The position numbers and the translations under genes are program-made. From Oscillospiraceae bacterium (lineage in GTDB: Bacteria; Bacillota; Clostridia; Oscillospirales; Oscillospiraceae): 44,793 nt of DNA. Below, in pieces: positions 16,947-23,826 of the stretch (positions are counted from its first letter, which is position 1; every line of letters begins with the position of its first letter). Under the pieces are notes generated by a model. The model had not been told where the DNA came from and did no database searches. It saw only the letters and a list, made by a program, of their open reading frames with translations. Location of the stretch: positions 1 through 44,793 of the forward strand of contig JAFTHT010000029.1 of assembly GCA_017457285.1 (NCBI GenBank). The letters are read 5' to 3'.

Positions 16947-17903
16947 TTATTGCACCTTTCTTCTTTTTGCAGATTGTTCTGAGAGTGTATTCCTTTCCCA
17001 AAAGACACCATCGACATAGCCTTGAATTGACATATCGGATTCTGCCATAGCTAACCGCTGTTCTGCCCAAACACAGTATTGTTCGTTTACTTCAATGCCT
17101 ATATATCTTCGGCCTAACTTTTTGGCAACAACGCTTGTTGTACCAGAACCAAGGAAAGGGTCAAATACAATATCGGAAGGGTTGGAACTGGCCAACAATA
17201 TTTTTGCAATCAGTTTTTCGGATTTTTGTGTGGGGTGAGCAGTATTTTCGGGCATTGACCAAAAAGGAATGGTAATGTCGTCCCAGAAATTAGAAGGACA
17301 AGTATTACGGTAATTGCCGCTTTCCGTTTCGTCCCAATCTTTTGGTTTTCCATCCACCTTATAGGGAGCGATGACCTTTTTGCGAATTTTAACTGCATCG
17401 AGATTGAATGTATAATTGTTTGATTTTGTAGCAAACCAAATGTCCTCTAAGCCATTTTTCCAGTTTGCTGTTGCACCACGACCTTTTTCTCTTTGCCAGG
17501 TGATACGACTTCTGACGGTGAAGAACTCGCCTAATACACGACCGATAATTAAGCTTGTTTCCCAATCACAACACACATAGATAGCGCCATCATCTTTCAG
17601 TAATGGATAGACCAATGACAGCCATTGGCGAGTGTAGTCCTCGTAGTCTGCAACTGTTTTTTTAGAAAATGTCGTTCCATTAAAGGCCTTGGTCAAGTTG
17701 TAGGGCGGGTCAGCGACTACCAAGTCAACTGACTTATGGGGTAACAGTGGCATAACCGTAAAAGTATCACCGATGATGGTTTTGTTAACAACAGCTTCAA
17801 TAGCCTGTGCCGTATTTACAGATATGCAACGAGCAAGATATTCTTTGCCTTGCTCTACAGTTGTGTCAATAGTCTTGTTTCTTGATGATTTAGATTTTTC
17901 CAT
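16947..17903 (-). CDS. Type II DNA methyltransferase, beta class
   Basis: This 318-residue enzyme transfers a methyl group from S-adenosylmethionine to DNA, probably to adenine N6. The catalytic motif IV DPPY (residues 65-68, ADPPYNLTKAF) precedes motif I FDPFLGSGTT (247-256), the permuted order of beta-class enzymes. RYIGIEVNEQYC follows. ATG 17903 has AAAGGTG six bases upstream. It should modify the same sites the downstream nuclease cuts. The promoter at 17988-18016 is preceded by five ATGAAACT boxes, suggesting controlled expression; no C-protein gene is present. AT-rich composition marks it as acquired. N4-cytosine methylation is possible but less likely with DPPY. Confidence 0.92.
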   Translation of the reverse strand: MEKSKSSRNKTIDTTVEQGKEYLARCISVNTAQAIEAVVNKTIIGDTFTVMPLLPHKSVDLVVADPPYNLTKAFNGTTFSKKTVADYEDYTRQWLSLVYPLLKDDGAIYVCCDWETSLIIGRVLGEFFTVRSRITWQREKGRGATANWKNGLEDIWFATKSNNYTFNLDAVKIRKKVIAPYKVDGKPKDWDETESGNYRNTCPSNFWDDITIPFWSMPENTAHPTQKSEKLIAKILLASSNPSDIVFDPFLGSGTTSVVAKKLGRRYIGIEVNEQYCVWAEQRLAMAESDMSIQGYVDGVFWERNTLSEQSAKRRKVQ

Positions 17904-17987
17904 ATAAACACCTTTAATCCACCAAAACGGGTGTTCAACGCAGGCACCCTAATTTATGTTGGTTACAGCAATTCATTTACTGTTCTA

Positions 17988-18016
17988 ATTATATCACAAT
18001 TAGTTGTGTTTTTCAA
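17988..18016 (-). promoter_or_regulatory. Promoter of the restriction-modification operon
   Basis: On the minus strand, TTGAAA (18011-18016), a 17-bp spacer and TATAAT (17988-17993) lie 85 bases before the methylase start. The first ATGAAACT box begins six bases beyond the -35. Confidence 0.75.
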
Positions 18017-18021
18017 CTGTC

Positions 18022-18176
18022 ATGAAACTTTTCCTCCGACAATGAAACTATTTCAGTCACGATGAAACTAATTCCGAAGCAAGAGTTTCATTGTGGATTT
18101 TTGGGCGTGGTAAAATAGGTGGGTTTAAGTCTTCCAACTCGGATGTTCGTGCATTTATTTTTGATACAATGAAACT
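18022..18176. repeat. ATGAAACT box cluster B
   Basis: ATGAAACT occurs at 18022-18029, 18042-18049 and 18062-18069, spaced exactly 20 bp, then inverted at 18084-18091 and again at 18169-18176. The array abuts the -35 of the methylase promoter, an activator- or repressor-like position. The gap 17904-18379 otherwise holds only the promoter and a terminator. Confidence 0.78.
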
Positions 18177-18231
18177 AACACTATTATGAAAGCGGCAAAA
18201 AGTCTTGCAGTACAAGGTTTTTTAGATATAG

Positions 18232-18266
18232 AAAAATCACGGTGGTTTCGTATCAAAACCACCGTG
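18232..18266 (-). terminator. Terminator of the zinc-finger/EF-Tu-barrel gene
   Basis: The 11-bp perfect stem (CACGGTGGTTT with AAACCACCGTG) has a seven-base loop, and on the minus strand it is followed by ATTTTTC. It is nearly the same sequence as the hairpin at 19606-19642. Confidence 0.75.
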
Positions 18267-18379
18267 CTAATATGGCAACAAACGCATATTTTGATACGGG
18301 TTGCAAGCGGTTGCAAAGTTGCATATAAAATGCAACCGAAAATAGGTATGCAACTTTAGTGAAAAAGCAATGCAAAGAA

Positions 18380-19462
18380 TTATTGTCTTTCAGGTATAGG
18401 TTTGCCTAATTTCATGGCGTTTTCTGTCTCGAAAGTACGGCGAATGGTCGTTTCTACATATTTTTTAATCAATAACTCATCATTAACTAATGTAAAGAAT
18501 CGCAAAACCTGTGTCTGGTTGAGCCAAACAATTTTCATAGGAGCTCGTAAGGTTTTGCTCATTCCGGCAACAGAAAGAACGCCCATTTCTACATTGAGTT
18601 CGGGTGTGTTTTTGCATCTTCCGCCATTATCAATATAGGACTTTGTGATGTCTTTTTCTTGAATACCGAGGGAGCTTGTTGTTACTTGAGAGATATGTTC
18701 CAAATCAGCATCGGCCATATAGTCAGCCCAATCTTTCATCATATCCCAACCATAACCATGTGCAGCTAAAAGAACATCATACTGGTGCCACAGACCGGCA
18801 GATATATGCTTAATTTCACGGATAAAAGTGATATCGTCAAGATATTCAACCGCTGAAATGTCCTCTGCTTTGGAATTCGTAATTTGCACATTTTTATTTT
18901 GACATTCGGCTTCCTTACATTCAACACAGGTGTTGCTGGTATGTCTGTATTTGATAGGAAATTCTTTTCTGCAAACATCGCATATAAATGTATTGGCGTT
19001 TGATGAAGTGCCTGCACACTGTTCTGTAGTTAATATACCGCCTGCTTTGAAACAATCGGCAGAATCTTTTTCATCTAATAAAAGAGCTACAGTTTCATTA
19101 GATGCTTTTGCCTGTTCAATTAGACCGGTTTTTACTTTGATTCCACGAACCGAAACACTTTTTCCATTTACGGCTACTTTATCATTGGTTCGTATCAGCC
19201 CGCTGCTTATAATTCCTTCGACCACAACACCCCGGTCCTTTAGAAAATACACATCTTTAATGAAAAACTTAAAGTTGTTTTCTGCCTGAGTTTGACCTGC
19301 GGTCTGCTGAATAATTGCCATTTTCCTGTTATAACATTCCTGGCAATACTTTTTGTTATCTAACCTCCAGATGTGTCCATCAATCGGACGGAAACATTCT
19401 GAACATTTTTCAAGCAATTTCTTATCAACAGGTTTCTTTTTAAAAATATCAAACAAGCCCAT
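18380..19462 (-). CDS. Unclassified zinc-finger protein with EF-Tu domain 2-like barrel
   Basis: The 360-residue protein is not recognised as a whole. A first zinc-knuckle-like module uses C20-x2-C23 and C40-x2-C43 (CSECFRPIDGH...KKYCQECY). Residues of about 64-145 (FKFFIKDVYFLKDRGVVVEGIISSGLIRTNDKVAVNG...VALLLD) have the pattern of the translation-factor domain 2 barrel, but no GTPase domain is present. A second finger has C161-x2-C164 and C179-x2-C182. The C-terminal half is mixed alpha/beta with no motif I know. No signal peptide or membrane segment is seen. ATG 19462 has GGAGGTAAACT upstream. It shares ATGAAACT promoter boxes and terminator type with the adjacent restriction-modification unit. 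A defence or regulatory accessory role is a guess. Confidence 0.75.
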   Translation of the reverse strand: MGLFDIFKKKPVDKKLLEKCSECFRPIDGHIWRLDNKKYCQECYNRKMAIIQQTAGQTQAENNFKFFIKDVYFLKDRGVVVEGIISSGLIRTNDKVAVNGKSVSVRGIKVKTGLIEQAKASNETVALLLDEKDSADCFKAGGILTTEQCAGTSSNANTFICDVCRKEFPIKYRHTSNTCVECKEAECQNKNVQITNSKAEDISAVEYLDDITFIREIKHISAGLWHQYDVLLAAHGYGWDMMKDWADYMADADLEHISQVTTSSLGIQEKDITKSYIDNGGRCKNTPELNVEMGVLSVAGMSKTLRAPMKIVWLNQTQVLRFFTLVNDELLIKKYVETTIRRTFETENAMKLGKPIPERQ

Positions 19463-19486
19463 AGTTTACCTCCAAGATTTTTTATT

Positions 19487-19515
19487 ATTATATTATAGTT
19501 GATAAAATATTGCAA
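19487..19515 (-). promoter_or_regulatory. Promoter of the zinc-finger/EF-Tu-barrel gene
   Basis: On the minus strand, TTGCAA (19510-19515), 17 bp and TATAAT (19487-19492) precede the start codon by about 25 bases. ATGAAACT boxes begin ten bases beyond the -35. Confidence 0.75.
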
Positions 19516-19524
19516 GAAGTCACG

Positions 19525-19550
19525 ATGAAACTTATCTCCACAATGAAACT
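19525..19550. repeat. ATGAAACT box cluster C
   Basis: Two copies at 19525-19532 and 19543-19550, spaced 18 bp, lie directly upstream of the -35 of the gene at 18380-19462, the same arrangement as cluster B at the methylase promoter. Confidence 0.72.
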
Positions 19551-19605
19551 AATCTTCTGCACCAAAGTGCAGAAAAGCCTTGTGGAATAAGGCTTTTGAA
19601 ACATA

Positions 19606-19642
19606 GAAAAAGCACGATGGTTTCGTATCAAAACCATCGTGC
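19606..19642 (-). terminator. Orphan terminator-like hairpin at the island edge
   Basis: The 12-bp stem GCACGATGGTTT/AAACCATCGTGC is followed by TTTTTC on the minus strand. Around 100 bp including the hairpin, a preceding AAGG..TTTT block and an ATGAAACTAA box are homologous to 18165-18268. No gene lies directly upstream on the minus strand, so it may be the tail of a lost cargo unit. Confidence 0.6.
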
Positions 19643-19647
19643 TGATT

Positions 19648-19818
19648 TTGGTGCGGGCAACAGGACTCGATGAAATCAAGGTGTCATTCCCGTCGAGCCG
19701 GGAATGAGCAGATGTCCACCGGACATCTGCATTTAGATGGGTTCGCGTCCTTTTCCGACCAAGCAAAAAGAGGAGGCAATGCCTCCTCTTTTTGCTTGGT
19801 GCGGGCAACAGGACTCGA
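19648..19818. repeat. 23-bp direct repeat of the tRNA-Leu 3' end, putative attachment site
   Basis: The 23 bases at 19648-19670 (core GTGCGGGCAACAGGACTCGA) are identical to 19796-19818, which are the T-arm, acceptor 3' strand and CCA of tRNA-Leu. This is the classic footprint of integration at a tRNA 3' end, with AT-rich foreign DNA beginning immediately left of the partial copy. The 125 bases between the copies contain two back-to-back hairpins (19684-19707 and 19708-19730) and the tRNA terminator. Confidence 0.75.
19758..19800 (-). terminator. Terminator of tRNA-Leu
   Basis: A 20-bp stem, ACCAAGCAAAAAGAGGAGGC (19758-19777) with its complement at 19781-19800, has a three-base loop and includes a CCTCTTTTTGC arm. 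The stem overlaps the encoded CCA end of the tRNA. Confidence 0.75.
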
Positions 19819-19879
19819 ACCTGCACGCTTTCGCAGTGGAACCTAAATCCACCGAGTCTACCAATTCCACCATGCCCGC
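19797..19879 (-). tRNA. tRNA-Leu (anticodon UAG)
   Basis: The acceptor stem GCGGGCA pairs with TGCCCGC and CCA is encoded. The anticodon stem GTGGA/TCCAC encloses the loop TTTAGGT, giving anticodon UAG. The variable arm TGCGAAAGCGTG makes it class II, as expected for leucine. The T-arm contains GGTTCGAGTCC. Its 3' end is the probable integration site for the neighbouring island. Confidence 0.95.
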
Positions 19880-19930
19880 GTATATTCAGTTGACAGTTAT
19901 TGCTTTGCGATTTTTACAATCGCAATCATT

Positions 19931-19959
19931 ATTTTATCACAGTTAGGTCAGCTTGTCAA
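19931..19959 (-). promoter_or_regulatory. Promoter of tRNA-Leu
   Basis: On the minus strand, consensus TTGACA (19954-19959), 17 bp and TAAAAT (19931-19936) lie about 50 bases before the tRNA. A TTGCGAT/ATCGCAA hairpin lies in the leader. Confidence 0.75.
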
Positions 19960-20065
19960 TTGAATGAACGGGGACCTCTAAAGATTCCGGTGGGAATGGG
20001 GTGGGCTTTTGGCCTATATGCCAAAAAATTGGCCGGATAATCACCGCCTTTTTGTTCCAAACTAC

Positions 20066-20094
20066 TTGACATTCGGGATGGGCTTGTGTAAAAT
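20066..20094 (+). promoter_or_regulatory. Promoter of rny
   Basis: Consensus TTGACA (20066-20071), 17 bp and TAAAAT (20089-20094) predict a start near 20101. That leaves a leader of about 188 bases before the RNase Y start codon. Confidence 0.7.
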
Positions 20095-20100
20095 AGATTC

Positions 20101-20288
20101 GGTATGGTGTACGCTGCCCCGGTTTTTCCTTTGGGGGCACGTTTCATGATAGCCGGCTCCGGCCGGTGTGATTCGCGTTATCGCCTCATGGCGTTTTTAT
20201 TTGGTATACAAATTGAATACAACATGTGGCCTGACGCGCCACCCTTCGCCGGAGTATATTTTTATTGAAGGAGGTGCGTTGCAGGATT
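20101..20288 (+). other. Long 5' leader of rny
   Basis: The leader of about 188 bases has GC-rich inverted pairs (for example GCCGGCTCCGGCCGG) and no clear ORF or known riboswitch core. AAGGAGGTG at 20268-20276 is an unusually long 12-13 bases from the ATG. RNase Y controls mRNA decay, so autoregulation through this leader is possible but not shown. Confidence 0.4.
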
Positions 20289-21842
20289 ATGGATCTTATT
20301 TTAGCCATCGTATTGATCATCGTAGCTGCCGCTGTGGGCATCGGCCTGGGCTTTGTCTCCGGCGTGACCTACCGCAAAAAGGTAGCAGAACGGGAAATCG
20401 GCTCTGCTGAGGCCGAGGCTACCCGCATCATCAACGAAGCCATCCGCGGCGGCGAGAGCAAGAAAAAGGAAATGCTCCTGGAAGCCAAGGACGAAATCCA
20501 TAAATCGCGCACAGAGTACGAGAAGGAAGTCAAAGAGCGCCGCGCCGAGCTGACCAAGCAGGAGCGCCGCCTGCAGCAGAAGGAAGAAACTCTGGACAAG
20601 AAGGCCGACGCCTTCGAACGCAAGGAAGAGGAGCTGGCCAAAAAGCTCCAGAAAGCCGCCGAAACCCAGGCCGAGGCCGATAAGCTCAAGGCCGTGCAGA
20701 TGCAGACTCTGGAGAAAATCTCCGAGCTGACCCAGGAGCAGGCCAAGAATTACCTGCTCAAGATCGTGGAGGACGAGGTTCGCCACGAATCCGCCCTGAA
20801 AATTAAGGAAATCGAGCAGCAGCTGAAGGACGAGGCCGACGAAAAGGCCCGGGAGATCCTCTCCACCGCCATCCAGCGCTGCGCCGCCGACCACGCCGCC
20901 GAGGTCACCGTCTCCGTTGTGCCCCTGCCCAACGACGAGATGAAGGGCCGCATCATCGGCCGGGAGGGCCGGAATATCCGCACCCTGGAGACCATCACCG
21001 GTGTGGATCTGATTATCGACGATACCCCCGAGGCCATCACCGTTTCCAGCTTCGACCCCGTCCGCCGGGAAATCGCCCGTCTGGCGCTGGAGAAGCTGAT
21101 TCAGGACGGCCGGATTCACCCCACCCGCATCGAGGATATGGTGGAGAAGGCCAAGCGGGAAGTGGAGCGCACCATCCGGGAGGAGGGCGAACGGGCTTGC
21201 TACGAGACCGGCGTCCACAACCTGAACCCGGAGCTGGTGAAAATTCTGGGTCGCCAGAAGTACCGCACCTCTTATGGCCAGAATGTGCTGAATCACTCCA
21301 TCGAGGTTTCCCACATCGCCGGCCTTATGGCCTCCGAGCTGGGCGTGGATGTGGCCCTGGCCAAGCGGGCCGGTCTGCTCCATGACCTGGGCAAGGCCAT
21401 CGACCATGAGGTGGAGGGCAGCCATGTACAGCTGGGCGCCGATTTAGCCCGGAAGTACAAGGAAAATCCCGTTGTGGTCAACGCCATCGAGGCTCACCAC
21501 GGGGATGTGGAGCCCAAGACCGTTGTTGCCGTGCTGGTTCAGGCCGCCGATGCGGTGTCCGCCGCCCGTCCCGGCGCCCGCCGTGAGAATGTGGAAAACT
21601 ACATCCGCCGGCTGCAGAAGCTGGAGGAGCTCACCGGCTCCTGGCCCGGCGTCGAGAAGGCCTTTGCTATCCAGGCCGGTCGGGAAGTCCGCATCATGGT
21701 CAAGCCCGAGGTGGTCACCGAGGACAATATGATCCTCCTGGCCCGGGAAATCGCCAAGAAAATCGAAGCCGAGCTGGAATACCCCGGCCAGATCAAGGTC
21801 AACGTCATCCGGGAAACCAAGGCGGTCGAATACGCAAAATAA
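20289..21842 (+). CDS. rny: Ribonuclease Y
   Basis: RNase Y is the membrane-anchored endoribonuclease that starts mRNA decay in many Gram-positive bacteria. The 517-residue protein has an N-terminal transmembrane helix ([20 protein letters not shown]), a long charged coiled coil (about 30-190), a KH domain with [15 protein letters not shown], and an HD domain with [17 protein letters not shown] and [12 protein letters not shown] (the metal-binding HD pair). It ends in the usual [12 protein letters not shown]. The length is typical. ATG 20289 gives the correct hydrophobic N-terminus. It is monocistronic, with its own promoter and a strong terminator. Confidence 0.97.
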   Translation: MDLILAIVLIIVAAAVGIGLGFVSGVTYRKKVAEREIGSAEAEATRIINEAIRGGESKKKEMLLEAKDEIHKSRTEYEKEVKERRAELTKQERRLQQKEETLDKKADAFERKEEELAKKLQKAAETQAEADKLKAVQMQTLEKISELTQEQAKNYLLKIVEDEVRHESALKIKEIEQQLKDEADEKAREILSTAIQRCAADHAAEVTVSVVPLPNDEMKGRIIGREGRNIRTLETITGVDLIIDDTPEAITVSSFDPVRREIARLALEKLIQDGRIHPTRIEDMVEKAKREVERTIREEGERACYETGVHNLNPELVKILGRQKYRTSYGQNVLNHSIEVSHIAGLMASELGVDVALAKRAGLLHDLGKAIDHEVEGSHVQLGADLARKYKENPVVVNAIEAHHGDVEPKTVVAVLVQAADAVSAARPGARRENVENYIRRLQKLEELTGSWPGVEKAFAIQAGREVRIMVKPEVVTEDNMILLAREIAKKIEAELEYPGQIKVNVIRETKAVEYAK

Positions 21843-21849
21843 AAAATTT

Positions 21850-21881
21850 CGGAGTGCTGCACCGGCAGCACTCCGTTTTTT
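21850..21881 (+). terminator. Terminator of rny
   Basis: The 11-bp stem CGGAGTGCTGC/GCAGCACTCCG with loop ACCG is followed by six T residues. Confidence 0.9.
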
Positions 21882-21895
21882 CATGTTCAATTATC

Positions 21896-22280
21896 ATCGT
21901 CATTGGGAGGACGATCCGTTCCCATTCGTAGGAGCGATTCATGAATCGCCCGTAAATAACTGGAAGCCCCCTTGCCCCCCTCATTTATGAGGGGGGTGGC
22001 CGAACGAAGCGAAGGTCGGGGGGAGTCCGTGACAAAGAGAAGAGAGAAGCCTGCTTTCGTAGAGGCCGATGCCCATATCGGCCCTGCGGAATTACCGATG
22101 GGTAAAAAGAGCCGATGTGGGCATCGGCCCTTACGCTGATTATTTTAATATCATCCCCGAAGGGGATACCTCAACTATTCATTATTCATTCTTCACATAC
22201 CACAGACTCCCCCCGCCCCTCCGGGGCACCCCCCTCATAAATGAGGGGGGCAAGGAGAGCTATCGTAAACAATCATTTTT
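21896..22280. mobile_element. Nested composite of palindromic repeats with a DUF559-element relic
   Basis: Parts in order are a partial family B arm (from about 21898), a family A left arm (21972-22026), family D palindromes (22047-22134), and an AT-rich stretch. That stretch, read in reverse, resembles the 5' end of the DUF559 gene at 39370. A family A right arm (22206-22254) and the terminus TAAACAATCATTTTT (22266-22280) follow. It accounts for most of the 480-bp gap before the next gene. No intact gene lies inside. Confidence 0.7.
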
Positions 22281-22314
22281 CGACAGACTGTGGCCGGGGG
22301 TAAATCCCCCGGCC
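22281..22314. repeat. CGACAG-associated GC hairpin
   Basis: A cgacagactgtggc block leads into GGCCGGGGG/CCCCCGGCC with a five-base loop. A similar cgacagtctgcggcggggataaatcc block lies at 32388-32413, also just after a repeat element, so this may be a conserved flank or a separate small repeat. It stands just past the stop codon of the 22323-22457 gene and may serve as its 3' hairpin. Confidence 0.5.
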
Positions 22315-22322
22315 TTTGGATT

Positions 22323-22457
22323 TTAGCAGCAGCCGCAGCCGTTGTTGTTGTCGCAGCCGCAGCTGTTGTTGTTGTTGCCGCAGCAGCAGAACAGCAGGAT
22401 CAGGATGATGATCCACCAGCAGCCGCCGCCATTGTTACCGCCCCAAGAGTTGCACAT
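22323..22457 (-). CDS. 44-residue Asn/Cys-rich single-pass peptide
   Basis: The minus-strand ATG at 22457 has an excellent ribosome site, GGAGGTAATGACTT. The peptide begins MCNSWGGNNGGGC, continues with a hydrophobic helix (WWIIILILLF) and ends in CCC and runs of Asn separated by Cys-Gly (CGNNNNSCGCDNNNGCGCC). It contains ten cysteines in 44 residues. Composition recalls small Gly/Cys-rich spore-coat or YjcZ-type peptides of Bacillota, but no family can be assigned. It lies downstream of the NfeD-SPFH unit on the same strand, separated by a hairpin, and could share its transcript. Confidence 0.7.
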   Translation of the reverse strand: MCNSWGGNNGGGCWWIIILILLFCCCGNNNNSCGCDNNNGCGCC

Positions 22458-22532
22458 AAGTCATTACCTCCGAAATTTTTGTTACGGCCTTCGCCGTACA
22501 TTCCATGTTATTCCGGAGCCCGAAAAAGGTGC

Positions 22533-22563
22533 GGCGCGCCCCGGTGAAAAACCGTGACGCGCC
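22533..22563 (-). terminator. GC-rich hairpin after the NfeD-SPFH unit
   Basis: On the minus strand, GGCGCG...CGCGCC with an inner CACGGT/ACCGGG part is followed a few bases later by TTTTTC. It could be a partial terminator between the SPFH operon and the 44-residue peptide gene. Confidence 0.45.
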
Positions 22564-22568
22564 ATGAC

Positions 22569-22757
22569 TTATGAATCGTATTCCACGAAATAATTTTCCC
22601 GGTCCGCCACCACATGCTTCTGAATCAGGAAGATGGGAACCGCGAACACAAATCCCAGGACCAGCAGGCAACTGGCAATGCTGCCCCAGAATACGATGAT
22701 CAATGCCAACATCGTCAGCAGGACCACCGCAAACAAAATCTTTTGCCACTTTCTCAT
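22569..22757 (-). CDS. Small two-helix membrane protein of the SPFH operon
   Basis: The 62-residue protein has two hydrophobic segments (ILFAVVLLTMLALIIVFW and ASCLLVLGFVFAVPIFLI) and a charged tail. Its ATG overlaps the stop codon of the SPFH gene (TAATG), so it is translationally coupled. No family is recognised; a partner of the SPFH/NfeD membrane complex is a reasonable inference from context. Confidence 0.75.
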   Translation of the reverse strand: MRKWQKILFAVVLLTMLALIIVFWGSIASCLLVLGFVFAVPIFLIQKHVVADRENYFVEYDS

Positions 22758-23686
22758 TATTTTTCCTTTACTCCTTCCACCAGGCCGTTGGCCATGCCCA
22801 CCAGGCCCTGCATTTCGCTGGGGATGATGATCTTGGTGGCCTTGCCGTCAGCGATTTTCTGCATGGCCTCGATGGATTTCAGCTTGATGACCTGGTCGTT
22901 GGGGGCCTTCTCGTTCAGCAGGGCCATGGAGTCGGCCAGAGCCTTCTGAACCGCCAGAATGGCCTGGGCCTCGCCGTCGGCCTTCAGGATGGCGGCCTGC
23001 TGTTCGGCCTCCGCCTTCAGGATGGCGGCCTGCTTTTCGGCGTCGGCCTTCAGGATGGCAGCCTCCCGCTCGCCCTCAGCGATGAGGATGGCGGACTTCT
23101 TCTGGCCCTCGGCCTGAAGGATAGCCTGCCGGCGGTCACGCTCGGCCTTCATCTGCTTCTCCATGGAGGACTGGATGTCCTGGGGAGGCAGGATGTTCTT
23201 CAGCTCGACACGGTTGACCTTGATGCCCCAGGGGTCGGTGGCCTCGTCCAGGATGGCACGCATTTTGGTGTTGACCACGTCGCGGCTGGTCAGGGTCTGG
23301 TCCAGCTCCAGATCGCCGATGATGTTACGCAGGGTGGTGGCAGTCAGGGTCTCCATGGCGGCCATGGGCATTTCCACGCCGTAGGCGTAGAGCTTGGGGT
23401 CGGTGATCTGGAAGTAGACCACGGTGTCGATCTGCATGGTCACGTTATCCTTGGTGATCACGGGCTGAGGCGGGTAGTCCAGCACCTGCTCCTTCAGGGA
23501 AACCCGGCGGGCGATCCGGTCAATGAAGGGGATTTTCATATGCAGGCCGACGCCCCAGATGTTGTGGAACGCGCCCAGCCGCTCGATGACGTAGGCCTGG
23601 GACTGCTGAACCACGGAAATGTTGGAAATGATGATAATGAACAAAATGACGGCAACGATGCCGAGGATAATGAACAATTCAGGCAT
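22757..23686 (-). CDS. SPFH/band 7 (stomatin-like) membrane protein
   Basis: This 309-residue protein has an N-terminal transmembrane helix (ELFIILGIVAVILFIIII) and a band 7 domain beginning VVQQSQAYVIERLGAFHNIWGVGLHMKIPFIDRI. The C-terminal coiled coil contains repeated AAILKADAEKQAAILKAE segments. Such proteins oligomerise into membrane microdomain scaffolds and interact with NfeD proteins. The start has GGAGGAAGAAAATT upstream. The operon order is NfeD-SPFH-small membrane protein, with a family B element between the first two genes. Confidence 0.93.
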   Translation of the reverse strand: MPELFIILGIVAVILFIIIISNISVVQQSQAYVIERLGAFHNIWGVGLHMKIPFIDRIARRVSLKEQVLDYPPQPVITKDNVTMQIDTVVYFQITDPKLYAYGVEMPMAAMETLTATTLRNIIGDLELDQTLTSRDVVNTKMRAILDEATDPWGIKVNRVELKNILPPQDIQSSMEKQMKAERDRRQAILQAEGQKKSAILIAEGEREAAILKADAEKQAAILKAEAEQQAAILKADGEAQAILAVQKALADSMALLNEKAPNDQVIKLKSIEAMQKIADGKATKIIIPSEMQGLVGMANGLVEGVKEK

Positions 23687-23724
23687 AATTTTCTTCCTCC
23701 TAAAAATATGTAATGTTAATTTTT

Positions 23725-23819
23725 GTCATTGCGAGGAGCGAAGCGACGTGGCAATCTCCTGAGGATACCGGAAACCTTTGGGGATTGCCACACCAGTCTG
23801 CGGACTGGTTCGCAATGAC
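23725..23819. repeat. Family B element inside the NfeD-SPFH operon
   Basis: It runs from gtcattgcgaggagcg...gtggcaatctcc to the inverted ggggattgccac...gttcgcaatgac, filling the space between nfeD and the SPFH gene. Being transcribed, it could form a hairpin that changes the ratio of the two products. Confidence 0.85.
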
Positions 23820-23826
23820 AGTGTAA

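Larger units (their letters stand above)
15970..19670. other. AT-rich genomic island at tRNA-Leu
   Basis: From just upstream of the symporter promoter to the partial tRNA copy, base composition falls sharply and codon use shifts to A/T-ending codons compared with both flanks. The cargo is a restriction-modification pair and an unclassified protein, all on the minus strand. The right limit coincides with a partial copy of the tRNA-Leu 3' end. No integrase or transposase gene is visible, so the island is either a remnant or mobilised in trans. The gap 15848-16279 holds promoter, terminator and repeat box cluster only. Confidence 0.75.

Noticed and set aside
16059-19642. Integron-like attC sites bounding island genes
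   Set aside because: The hairpins lack the paired core sites of attC, no integrase is present, and all three are better explained as minus-strand terminators with T-runs.
19488-19826. 112-codon minus-strand frame overlapping tRNA-Leu and the island edge
   Set aside because: It crosses the tRNA, two hairpins and a terminator, has no ribosome site and no recognisable sequence.
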